A stretch of 64,000 nt of DNA from the NCBI RefSeq assembly GCF_041529975.1, contig NZ_CP168030.1:620001-684000 (forward strand), read 5' to 3'. This DNA comes from Microbacterium maritypicum. Its GTDB lineage: Bacteria > Actinomycetota > Actinomycetes > Actinomycetales > Microbacteriaceae. Positions 1-6,840 of this stretch are shown piece after piece; the stretch's first letter is position 1, and each line of letters begins with the position of its first letter. Under the pieces are notes generated by a model. That model ran no database searches. It saw only the letters and a list, made by a program, of their open reading frames with translations, and was not told the origin of the DNA. The position numbers were made by a program, and so were the translations under genes.

Positions 1-971
1 CGGTCGGCATCCATGTGGTGCTGTCGGCCGACCGGTTCCAGAGCATCCCGAGCGCGCTGAACGCGATGATCCAGCGCCGCGTGGTGCTGCGCATGTCCGA
101 CACCGACGCGTACAACATCCTCAACGTCCCCAAGGACGTGCTGAACCCGGAGTCGGTGCCCGGACGCGCGATCGTCGGCGAGAACGAGGCGCAGATCGCG
201 ATCGTCGGGGGCACGCGCAGCATGAAGGAGCAGTCCCTCGCGATCGAGCGGATGGCGGCATCCATGTCGCGCCGTGGTGTGCCGGATGCTCCGCCGGTGC
301 GGGCGCTCCCGCTGAGCTACCGCATCGACGAGGTCCCCGCTCTCCTCGGCGACCAGCTCGTGGTCGGGCTCTCGGACGCCGATCTCGGCCCGTTCGGGAT
401 CGAGCCGACCGGCACGTTCGTGATCGCCGGCCCTCCCGCGAGCGGGAAGAGCAATGCGCTCGCGGCGATCACCCAGCAGATGCTGCGGGCACGGCCGGGC
501 ACGCCCACGCTGTACCTCGGGTCGTCGCGCTCGCCGGTGAAGAACGCGGTGGCGTGGACGGCTTCGGCGGCCGACGGCATCAGCGGCACGGCGGCCGTCG
601 CCGAGATCGTCGAGAAGGCCGAAGCCGGTCTCAAGCCGGTCGTGGCCGTCGAGGGCGTGGCGGAGTTCGCGTCTTCGCTGCTGGAGATGCCGCTGTCCGA
701 CCTGGTCAAGCGGGCCGGTCGCGGCGAGCTGCTGCTGCTGTTCACGGGCGACACGAGCGAGTGGACGAGCAACTTCGGTCTGCTCGGCGAGATCAAGCAG
801 TCGCGCCGCGGCGTGGTGCTCCAGCCCGAGACGATCGACGGCGAGCTCGTGCTCAAGGCGCCGCTGCCGCGGATCGGTCGGGGCGAGTTCCCGGTGGGTC
901 GCGCGGTGCTCGCGCAGCGCGGAAAGGTGGTGCGTGTGCAGTTCCCGCTCGTCATCCCCGAGACCGTCTGA
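1..971 (+). CDS. eccC: EccC-type ESX secretion ATPase, C-terminal part (5' truncated)
   Basis: C-terminal portion of the FtsK/SpoIIIE-type motor ATPase of a type VII (ESX) secretion system. The reading frame is open through the left edge, so the gene begins outside the window. The visible part carries the end of one ATPase module (VVLSADRF, then the RMSDTDAYNIL stretch typical of EccC). A further module follows with a clear Walker A, GPPASGKSN, at nt 429-455. These C-terminal modules of EccC bind the secretion signals of WXG100 substrates in characterised systems. The stop at 969-971 is followed by a WXG100 gene, the usual ESX order. The family assignment is firm; how many ATPase domains the whole protein has cannot be seen. 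Confidence 0.9.
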   Translation, partial: VGIHVVLSADRFQSIPSALNAMIQRRVVLRMSDTDAYNILNVPKDVLNPESVPGRAIVGENEAQIAIVGGTRSMKEQSLAIERMAASMSRRGVPDAPPVRALPLSYRIDEVPALLGDQLVVGLSDADLGPFGIEPTGTFVIAGPPASGKSNALAAITQQMLRARPGTPTLYLGSSRSPVKNAVAWTASAADGISGTAAVAEIVEKAEAGLKPVVAVEGVAEFASSLLEMPLSDLVKRAGRGELLLLFTGDTSEWTSNFGLLGEIKQSRRGVVLQPETIDGELVLKAPLPRIGRGEFPVGRAVLAQRGKVVRVQFPLVIPETV

Positions 972-989
972 GCGCACATCCGAGACCCG

Positions 990-1035
990 ATGGGGACTTC
1001 TCCCCATTTGCAGACCAGAACCGCTTCGTTAGTCT
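990..1035 (+). promoter_or_regulatory. Promoter with ESX-associated 18-bp palindrome (copy A)
   Basis: The palindrome ATGGGGACTTCTCCCCAT (990-1007) is followed after exactly 22 nt by TAGTCT (1030-1035), a plausible -10 that puts transcription start near 1042. The same arrangement recurs at 9170-9215 (minus strand) and 60208-60253, each time ahead of a T7SS gene. The palindrome centre lies about 43 bp upstream of the predicted start, an activator-like position. No good -35 hexamer is visible. Confidence 0.65.
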
Positions 1036-1086
1036 CGAAGCACAAGAACTCTCCGGCACCCGCCGGGGCGACCGGAAGGTAACACC

Positions 1087-1383
1087 ATGACGAACCTCAA
1101 AGTCAGCTACGCCGACATGAAGGATGCTGCTGGCCGTCTCCGCACGGGCCAGCAGGACATCGAAACGCAGCTGAAGAACCTCCGCGCATACGTCTCGCAG
1201 CTCGTCTCGGGCGGCTTCGTGACCACGTCCGCCTCTGGTGCGTTCGACGCGTCGTACGCGCAGTTCAACCAGGGCGCGACCGCGACCATCGCCGGTATCG
1301 AGGGCATGGCTCGCTTCCTCGACGTCGCAGCCCAGTCGCTGCAGTCGACCGACGAGCAGCTGGCCGCGCAGATCCGCCAGTAA
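1087..1383 (+). CDS. WXG100-family secreted protein (EsxA/EsxB-like)
   Basis: Small (98 aa) all-helical protein of the size and layout of ESX substrates: two amphipathic helices around a short central turn. At the position of the canonical W-x-G turn it has VSGGF, and it contains no tryptophan, so the motif is degenerate. The start ATG follows a ribosome-binding site, GGAAGG, at 1074-1079. It lies directly after eccC, is preceded by the palindromic promoter at 990-1035 and is followed by a strong terminator, which suggests a separately abundant transcript. Family members are secreted as helical-hairpin dimers via EccC. The partner is not obvious; the next gene or the small WXG-like gene at 5952 are candidates. 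Confidence 0.85.
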   Translation: MTNLKVSYADMKDAAGRLRTGQQDIETQLKNLRAYVSQLVSGGFVTTSASGAFDASYAQFNQGATATIAGIEGMARFLDVAAQSLQSTDEQLAAQIRQ

Positions 1384-1394
1384 TCGCCGCACAC

Positions 1395-1432
1395 CACACG
1401 AGGGGATGCCGACCTCGGCATCCCCTCGTGTG
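1395..1432 (+). terminator. Stem-loop terminator or attenuator after the WXG100 gene
   Basis: Perfect inverted repeat with 18-nt arms, CACACGAGGGGATGCCGA and its complement, separated by two bases (about four unpaired in the loop). It lies 12 nt after the stop codon. No long T-tract follows, so termination may be partial, letting the downstream ESX genes be transcribed at lower level. Confidence 0.75.
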
Positions 1433-1467
1433 CGCCTGCACGACCTTCATCCACTCCGGGGGGAACG

Positions 1468-2478
1468 ATGAGCGACCTCACGCTCGAGAGCAGTCTGCTG
1501 GACGCGTCGCGTTCATCGATCAGCGCCGCCATCCAGACGTTCGCGAACGCCGACCGGTTCGGCGATGACGTCGCCGGGCTCACGGGCCACAGCGGGCTCT
1601 CCGGCAAGGTGCAGGACTTCGCCGGCAACTGGGATCGCAAGCGCGGCCAGCTGCAGAAGAGCCTGGAAGGCATCCGCGACACCCTGCAGGCGATCGCCGA
1701 CACCTTCGGTGACCTCGACCGCAACATGGCGAAGAGCGTCACCGACGGGATGAAGCACGTCGAGCGGCCACAGGGCGGCCCGGCTGAGACGCCTCCCACC
1801 GTCGGCGGCGGTCCGGATGGGGCCACTGAGCCGACTCCCGGACCTGCTCCCGGCCCCTCGCCGGCTCCTGCGCCGGCCCCCGGCCCTGCGCCCGAACCGA
1901 TTCCTGCGCCGTTGCCGTCTCTTCCCGACCCCGGTATCGGTGGCGGTCCTGCGCCGGTGCTGCCGTCGCTTCCGGATCCGATTCCCGGGCCGTTGCCGTC
2001 GCTTCCCGACCCCGGTATCGGTGGCGGTCCTGCGCCGGTGCTGCCGTCGCTTCCGGATCCGATTCCCGGGCCGTTGCCGTCGCTGCCCGAGCCCGGCATT
2101 GGTGGCGGTCCTGCGCCGGTGCTCCCGTCGCTTCCGGATCCGATTCCCGGGCCGTTGCCGTCGCTGCCGGGTGGGGTCGCCGGCCCCGACTTCCCCGACC
2201 TGATCGCGGATCCCCCGCGGGTGGATGTGCCCTCCCTTCCCGGCGCGCCGATCGCGCCCGCCCCGGGCATCGGTCTCCCGACGATCGAGGCGCTGCCCAT
2301 GCCGTTCCCGGTCGCCGATCTCCCGGCCGCTCCCGAGTTCGTGACCCTCCCCGCCGAAGCCGTGCTGCCTCCCGAGAACCTCATCGCGTTCTCCGCGCCG
2401 GCCGAGCGCATCGACACGGTCCTCTCGGATCTCGGCTCCCTCATCGACATGCGCAGCGAAGGCGAGGCTCTCCGATGA
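1468..2478 (+). CDS. Proline-rich ESX-associated protein with helical WXG-like N-terminus
   Basis: A 336-residue protein with three parts. Residues 1-100 are helical and resemble a WXG100-like fold (single W near residue 55). Residues 105-225 are Pro/Gly/Ala-rich and include three near-identical 27-residue repeats starting at residue 148 (PLPSLPDPGIGGG...). The C-terminal ~100 residues are less repetitive. There is no signal peptide or membrane segment. A strong ribosome-binding site (GGGGGGAACG) precedes the ATG. The stop overlaps the next gene by four bases, so the two are translationally coupled. The architecture recalls proline-rich T7SS substrates (Esp/PPE-like), but no orthologue is recognised. 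Secretion by the adjacent ESX system is inference. Confidence 0.75.
   Translation: MSDLTLESSLLDASRSSISAAIQTFANADRFGDDVAGLTGHSGLSGKVQDFAGNWDRKRGQLQKSLEGIRDTLQAIADTFGDLDRNMAKSVTDGMKHVERPQGGPAETPPTVGGGPDGATEPTPGPAPGPSPAPAPAPGPAPEPIPAPLPSLPDPGIGGGPAPVLPSLPDPIPGPLPSLPDPGIGGGPAPVLPSLPDPIPGPLPSLPEPGIGGGPAPVLPSLPDPIPGPLPSLPGGVAGPDFPDLIADPPRVDVPSLPGAPIAPAPGIGLPTIEALPMPFPVADLPAAPEFVTLPAEAVLPPENLIAFSAPAERIDTVLSDLGSLIDMRSEGEALR
1909..2151 (+). repeat. Three tandem 81-bp repeats (proline-rich coding repeats)
   Basis: Copies at 1909-1989, 1990-2070 and 2071-2151. Copies 1 and 2 differ at one base (TCT versus TCG); copy 3 differs at about five. A fourth partial copy begins at 2152. Each encodes a 27-residue Pro/Gly-rich unit. 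The near-identity at DNA level suggests recent duplication and likely length variation between strains. Confidence 0.9.
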
Positions 2479-4223
2479 ACGGTCTCTGGAACCAGAACGA
2501 CTGGTCGCAGTTGCTCGAGGGCGACCCCGGCACGCTCGAGACCCGCTCCGGTGCCCTGTCCCGTCAGGCCACCGCGATCAACGACGCCGCCCTGGCGCTG
2601 CAGGACATCGTCTCGGGTCAGCTGAGCAAGTCGACGACGGCGCTGCGGTCGACCGCCGCCGAGCTGCAGACCTCGATGTCGCAGGCGTATCTGCGCTACG
2701 ACGAGACCGCCACAGCGCTGCGCACGTACGCCGTGACGCTCGCGCCCATCAAAGAGCAGGCGGCCAGGGACATCCCCGCCCTCGAGGCCGCGCAGGGGCG
2801 ATTGGGTACGGCCGAGCACGCGGCCGGCGATGCGCAGCGGCGGCAGTGGTTCGAGGGGCTGAGCAACTCGCCACAGGACGTGCGTCAGGACACCGCCGAC
2901 GACCTCTCCCGCGCCGAGCGCCAGGCGACCGCCGCCCAGTCCGACATCAACGCGATCGTCGCTCGTCTCCGCGCCGGAGCACAGAGCAAGGAGGATGCGG
3001 CCCAGGCCGCCATCCGCGCGATCGAGAGCGTCATCAGCCAGGGCAAGGACTCGGTCCTCGACAACATCGCCCAGTTCTTCGAGGGCGTGGGAGATCTGCT
3101 CGCCAGCATCGGGCGCTGGGTCACGGATGTCATCAAGGGGGTCCTCGACACCCTCTCCGACATCTGGAACGCGCTGCTGCCGAAGATCATGACGGTGCTG
3201 TTGCTCGCACTGATCCCGATCGTCCTCGGGCTGGCGGGACTCCTCCTCGGCGGACCGCTGCTCGGCGCCGTGCTCGCCCTCCTCGGCGGTGCTGTCGCGC
3301 TGACGATCGGCGGGGTGCTGATCACCCGCATCCTCACCGACGTGCTCGCACCCGACCCCGAGGTCACCCCCTTCGAGATCAATGAGCGGGACAACCCGAT
3401 GCCGTCGCGCGCGGACTACGCGAGCGACGCCGAATACCAGGCGGCCCTCGAGGCATGGAAGGACCAGACCTCGACGATCGGCGATCCCTCCCTCGAGAAC
3501 GCCTTCGCAGAGGCCGGCCTGGTGGACTGGCTCGGTGGCACCTCGCCCGCCGATGAGCAGGGCGTCATCCGCGTCGAGCAGGTCGTCGGGGCAGACGGAG
3601 TCACCCGCTGGCGCGTGGTGCTTCCCTCCACACAGGACTGGGTCATGAGCCTCGACGGGATCAACGACGCAGGGGCGACCAACGACCTCGACAGCAACCT
3701 CGCGCTCATGCTCACGCCCGAGCTGCAGACGCAGTACGAGCGTGCCGTGATGCAGGCGATGCAGGATGCCGGCATCGATCCGGGCCCGAACGGCGACCCC
3801 GTGATGCTCGTCGGGTTCAGCCAGGGCGGCATCATGGCGGGGCATCTCGCGGCGAACCGGTCGAGTGCCTACAACTTCGAGGCCGTGATGGCCTGCGGTT
3901 CTCCCATCGATGCCATGCGCATCCCGCCGACGACGCAGGTCATCTCGATGCAGCATCAGGGTGATCCGGTGCCGATGCTCGACACGCTCACCAACGGCGC
4001 GGTGAATCCTCGGCAGGAGGAGAACTGGCGCACATTCACGCCGGTCGCCCCCGGTCACCAGCCGGCCGCGATCGACGCCGGCGCGCATAACGCGGCTCTC
4101 TACAACATCAGCTGGCAGGAGCAGCTCGCGAATCTGCCTGCCGACGAGCGTGCGAGACTGGAGCAGTTCTACGCGCACGACGGTGCGACGGTCGTGACCG
4201 AAGAATATGCATGGAGTGAGTGA
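2475..4223 (+). CDS. T7SS-associated membrane alpha/beta hydrolase (cutinase-like motif)
   Basis: A 582-residue protein in three blocks. Residues 1-230 are helical and coiled-coil-like (WXG/LXG-type). Residues about 236-290 form two hydrophobic membrane segments. Residues 340-582 form an alpha/beta hydrolase. The nucleophile elbow is GFSQGG with Ser449; Asp497 (QGDPVP) and His538 (GAHNAAL) are well placed to complete a triad. The start overlaps the previous stop (ATGA). The lipoprotein gene that follows overlaps its stop by one base. Cutinase/esterase-type activity is predicted; the substrate is unknown. Fusion of an ESX-like helical domain to a hydrolase suggests a secreted or surface enzyme, possibly a lipase-type effector. 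Confidence 0.75.
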   Translation: MNGLWNQNDWSQLLEGDPGTLETRSGALSRQATAINDAALALQDIVSGQLSKSTTALRSTAAELQTSMSQAYLRYDETATALRTYAVTLAPIKEQAARDIPALEAAQGRLGTAEHAAGDAQRRQWFEGLSNSPQDVRQDTADDLSRAERQATAAQSDINAIVARLRAGAQSKEDAAQAAIRAIESVISQGKDSVLDNIAQFFEGVGDLLASIGRWVTDVIKGVLDTLSDIWNALLPKIMTVLLLALIPIVLGLAGLLLGGPLLGAVLALLGGAVALTIGGVLITRILTDVLAPDPEVTPFEINERDNPMPSRADYASDAEYQAALEAWKDQTSTIGDPSLENAFAEAGLVDWLGGTSPADEQGVIRVEQVVGADGVTRWRVVLPSTQDWVMSLDGINDAGATNDLDSNLALMLTPELQTQYERAVMQAMQDAGIDPGPNGDPVMLVGFSQGGIMAGHLAANRSSAYNFEAVMACGSPIDAMRIPPTTQVISMQHQGDPVPMLDTLTNGAVNPRQEENWRTFTPVAPGHQPAAIDAGAHNAALYNISWQEQLANLPADERARLEQFYAHDGATVVTEEYAWSE

Positions 4224-4705
4224 TGTCCCGACGTCTGACACTGACCGCCGCAGGAATCGGCGTCGCCGGGTTGCTGTTGACCGGGTGCTTCCCGACCGGT
4301 GCGCCCGCGCCGGAGAAGACTCCGCCCGCATCCACCCAGGAGGCTGAAATGACCGATCCCGCACCCGTTGTCGACTCGGTGAAGTCCGCGCTCCCCGATG
4401 CGCTGCAGGTCGAGGTCGAACCCATCAGGGACGGCCTCACCGGCGGATGGCTGATCCACGCCGAGGTACCACTGGGCTACGTCGTCACGGGCGATGCGCT
4501 GCAGTCGGTACTGGTCGCCGCCTGGAACGCCTCGGAGCCGAAGCCGGCGTTCGTCGCGTTCAACCCGTGGTCGACGTTCGAGGGCAAAGAGGGTGCGATC
4601 GAGGCCCAGCGGGCGGCCGACGAGCTCGGCATCGACTGGAGCCCGAGCTTCTCCGTGGGCGTGAACGTGCCGGACTACGAGATCGAGAAGCTCGCCGGTG
4701 AGTGA
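4223..4705 (+). CDS. Lipoprotein in ESX operon, unknown function
   Basis: A 160-residue protein with a clear lipoprotein signal: MSRR, a hydrophobic stretch, then the lipobox LLTGC (Cys22), followed by a Pro/Thr-rich linker. The mature part is a small mixed alpha/beta domain that I cannot assign. The stop of the hydrolase gene and this ATG share a base (TGATG), giving tight coupling. The same layout, T7SS hydrolase or large WXG protein followed by a lipoprotein, is seen again at 6233-6838 and 62443-64000. That makes an immunity or anchoring role for the neighbouring enzyme a reasonable but unproven idea. Confidence 0.75.
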   Translation: MSRRLTLTAAGIGVAGLLLTGCFPTGAPAPEKTPPASTQEAEMTDPAPVVDSVKSALPDALQVEVEPIRDGLTGGWLIHAEVPLGYVVTGDALQSVLVAAWNASEPKPAFVAFNPWSTFEGKEGAIEAQRAADELGIDWSPSFSVGVNVPDYEIEKLAGE

Positions 4706-5399
4706 GGTCGCCGTCGAGGCGGCGACGCCCGAGCTGCGCTTCCGACTTCTCGGCGCCTGGCACCCGGTGCTGCTGAACGACCTCGACAGCGGTCCGCTGG
4801 TCTCCGACTTCGTCGACGAGGTCTTCGGCCGTCGCGACGAGGATTCGACGCTGCGGGCGCTGACCCGCCGTGACCTCACCGAGGCGGTCGCGAGTGCTCG
4901 CGCGCTGCACGCCAAGGCGATGTTCCTGATGACCGAGCTGCGCCCCGGCACGCCGCTGCCGGTGACCCTCACGGTCTTCGAGCAGCCCGATCTGCGGATG
5001 TCCCCGGCGATCGGGGTCTCGCCGCAGGCGGTCGTCGCGACGCTCGAGAAGGTGTTCACCGAGCTGCAGCGTCCCCACCTCGACACCGCCCACCGACTGC
5101 AGATCCCCGGCTCCGCGATCCTCCGACTGCACAGCATCGAGGAGCAGAAGCTGGCCGACGAGGAAGACCTGCGTGAGGCTCCGGAGGAGTTGGCGGCTGA
5201 GGCGGGGGCGGCCTCGATCCGTCGGCTGTCCGCCGACTACTGGTACACGGTCCCCGGCTCGAAGCAGGTGCTGCTCGTGAACCTCTCGACGCCGGTCGGC
5301 GACATCCCGCACGTGCTGCTCGGGTTCTTCGACAGCATCGTCGAGGCGTCGTACTTCGAACTGCCGGCTGCACCGTCGGGGGCGTTCGCCGAAGCCTGA
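4698..5399 (+). CDS. Conserved hypothetical protein at the end of the ESX operon
   Basis: A 233-residue soluble protein without signal peptide or membrane segment, starting at a GTG that overlaps the lipoprotein stop by eight bases. The sequence has a mixed alpha/beta character with several long amphipathic stretches, and I recognise no catalytic motif. Tight overlap with the upstream lipoprotein places it in the same operon as the ESX hydrolase. A cytoplasmic chaperone-like role for a T7SS substrate (EspG-like in function rather than sequence) is one possibility, based on context only. Confidence 0.7.
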   Translation: MSEVAVEAATPELRFRLLGAWHPVLLNDLDSGPLVSDFVDEVFGRRDEDSTLRALTRRDLTEAVASARALHAKAMFLMTELRPGTPLPVTLTVFEQPDLRMSPAIGVSPQAVVATLEKVFTELQRPHLDTAHRLQIPGSAILRLHSIEEQKLADEEDLREAPEELAAEAGAASIRRLSADYWYTVPGSKQVLLVNLSTPVGDIPHVLLGFFDSIVEASYFELPAAPSGAFAEA

Positions 5400-5420
5400 G
5401 CCGCCCTGGTCCCAGCGCGG

Positions 5421-5897
5421 TCAGCGCGTGGCGGCCGCGGCGTCGGCGAGGTGCCGCGCGTTGTGGCTGAGCACCTTGACGATGATGCCGTGGCGGCGGA
5501 GTTCCGCGACCGTCCTGGCGCCCTCGTCGCTGTCGCGACCGAGAGCGGCGATCGACACGACGACCAGCACGTCACCGGGACGCAGGGTGCCGATGAGGCG
5601 GGAGAGGCGGTCGCTCCAGCTCTCCAGGATGTCGGGGGCGGGGTGACGGAAGCCCTCGATGGGCACACCGAACCGTGTGAGATCGGCGCGCTGCTCCACG
5701 ACCGACGGCATGTCGTCGCGGGAGACCACGAGTCCGACCAGGCGTGAGCCGTCGGGGCGGGCGAGCCAGAAGTTCCGGTTCTCCTGCAGTTCCGTGAAGC
5801 ACTTCGGGCACACCGCCGCGTCATGCGGAAGGTGCAGCGGGCTCGTCAGGGCAGCATCAACGGATGCCGCCTCCGTGGGTTCGATCGTCTCGCTCAT
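5421..5897 (-). CDS. Resolvase-like protein lacking the DNA-binding domain
   Basis: A 158-residue protein. From about residue 52 it resembles the serine-recombinase catalytic domain: LVGLVVSRDD with Ser59 at the nucleophile position, then RPGDVLVVVSIAALGRD and a helix ELRRHGI. Two arginines usually needed for catalysis look replaced: the position before V-S is Val57, and the D-R of the DRLGR motif is A-A. The C-terminal helix-turn-helix is missing. The N-terminus has one CxxC (CPKC, 30-33). It lies alone on the minus strand between two ESX units, with no inverted repeats or att sites. Most likely a domesticated, probably inactive resolvase-fold protein rather than a mobile element. Confidence 0.6.
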   Translation of the reverse strand: MSETIEPTEAASVDAALTSPLHLPHDAAVCPKCFTELQENRNFWLARPDGSRLVGLVVSRDDMPSVVEQRADLTRFGVPIEGFRHPAPDILESWSDRLSRLIGTLRPGDVLVVVSIAALGRDSDEGARTVAELRRHGIIVKVLSHNARHLADAAAATR

Positions 5898-5951
5898 CGC
5901 GCACCTCCGCGTTCCATTCTGCCCTGTCGCGGGTGCGGATGCAGACCGTTG

Positions 5952-6233
5952 TCAGGGGGTGCCGTTGTTCGCCGAGTCCGTGATCTCGGCTTCCTGCGTC
6001 TCGAATGCGGTGGCGGAGTCGCGGGCGACCACGCCGGCGCCGGCGGTCATGCTCTGCAGCTGCAGGAGCGAGGCCTTGGCCCACATGGCCCAGGTGTCGG
6101 CGGCGGCCGAGACCGTGGAGCTGCCGCAGCCGGCGAGGGAGAGGTCGACGTCGAGGCTCATGCCCCATGCCGTGCTCTGGAGCGTGCTGCCGGTGGCGCC
6201 GACGGCGTCGGAGTCGAACTGGAGATCGGTCAT
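5952..6233 (-). CDS. Small WXG100-like T7SS protein
   Basis: A 93-residue helical protein, paralogous in layout to the one at 60282-60551. Both start MTD, have a central turn with L-x-G-x-(G/T)-SS-(T/S)-V and end in an Ala/Ser-rich helix. The turn (LAGCGSSTV) contains a cysteine instead of a W-x-G. The start ATG overlaps the stop of the upstream lipoprotein gene by one base (TGATG), so it is the last gene of the minus-strand T7SS unit 9129-6841, 6838-6233, 6233-5952. Probably a secreted partner or targeting subunit for the large WXG protein of this unit. Confidence 0.7.
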   Translation of the reverse strand: MTDLQFDSDAVGATGSTLQSTAWGMSLDVDLSLAGCGSSTVSAAADTWAMWAKASLLQLQSMTAGAGVVARDSATAFETQEAEITDSANNGTP

Positions 6234-6838
6234 CACGGCACCTTCACATCGTCGGGAGAATAGGTCTCGGTCGGGTCGGGCTGCGGGTCGAAGAGGGCGA
6301 TGCTCGCGTCTGCGATGTCGCAGTCCTTCGTGGTGACGGAGTCGGTCTCGACGAGGTGGGTGTCGTCGTCGCGGATCACGCGGTAGACGACCTCGCGGCC
6401 CTCGGTGGGCTCCGGCGCGGAGGTGCGGTCGGCGTCCAGGTACCAGTCCTGCGCCTGGCAGACGGTCACGAGCGCCTCGTCACCCTCCTCGTCGACCGAG
6501 AGCGGGATCATCGGAACCGGGCCGGGGTAGGTGAAGAACCGGTCGGCCTTCGCCTCGTCGCGCTGCCACTGGGCCGCAGCGTCGATCGCCGCTGCGGTCG
6601 TGGTGTCCTGCAGCTCGTCGGAGGTGTAGTCGCGGGTGAACGCCGCGATGCTGAGGGCGGTGTCCGATGCGCGGACGGCCTGCACCCAGGGGCTCGACTC
6701 GAGCTCACCCGAGGGCTCGCCCGATTGCCAGCTGACCGACGGCGGCTCGACCGCTGCGGGGGTGCACCCCGTCAGCGCGAGACCGATCGCCGCGATCCCG
6801 ACCACTGTCAGACCCATGAGTCGACGCCTGTACTGCAT
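6233..6838 (-). CDS. Lipoprotein in second ESX unit, unknown function
   Basis: A 201-residue lipoprotein: MQYRRRL, a hydrophobic core and the lipobox ALTGC (Cys25), then a Pro/Ser/Glu-rich linker and a globular domain with two conserved-looking cysteines (VTVCQAQDW and TTKDCD). Longer upstream starts exist in frame, but only this ATG gives a proper lipoprotein signal, and it lies two bases after the stop of the 762-residue WXG protein. Sandwiched between two WXG-type genes, it is the lipoprotein member of this T7SS cassette. The enzymatic or immunity role is unknown; I recognise no domain. Confidence 0.75.
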   Translation of the reverse strand: MQYRRRLMGLTVVGIAAIGLALTGCTPAAVEPPSVSWQSGEPSGELESSPWVQAVRASDTALSIAAFTRDYTSDELQDTTTAAAIDAAAQWQRDEAKADRFFTYPGPVPMIPLSVDEEGDEALVTVCQAQDWYLDADRTSAPEPTEGREVVYRVIRDDDTHLVETDSVTTKDCDIADASIALFDPQPDPTETYSPDDVKVP

Positions 6839-6840
6839 TC

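Noticed and set aside
1909..2151. CRISPR-like direct repeats
   Set aside because: The repeats are contiguous, 81 bp, without unique spacers and in frame with a proline-rich protein.
1107..4364. 1085-residue open frame on the minus strand opposite the ESX genes
   Set aside because: It is an antisense shadow of well-supported genes in a high-GC genome; composition is Arg/Gly/Ser-rich with no recognisable domain and no ribosome-binding site.
5421..5897. Mobile element or integron based on the resolvase-like gene
   Set aside because: There are no inverted repeats, target duplications, att sites or other mobility genes, and key catalytic residues look lost.
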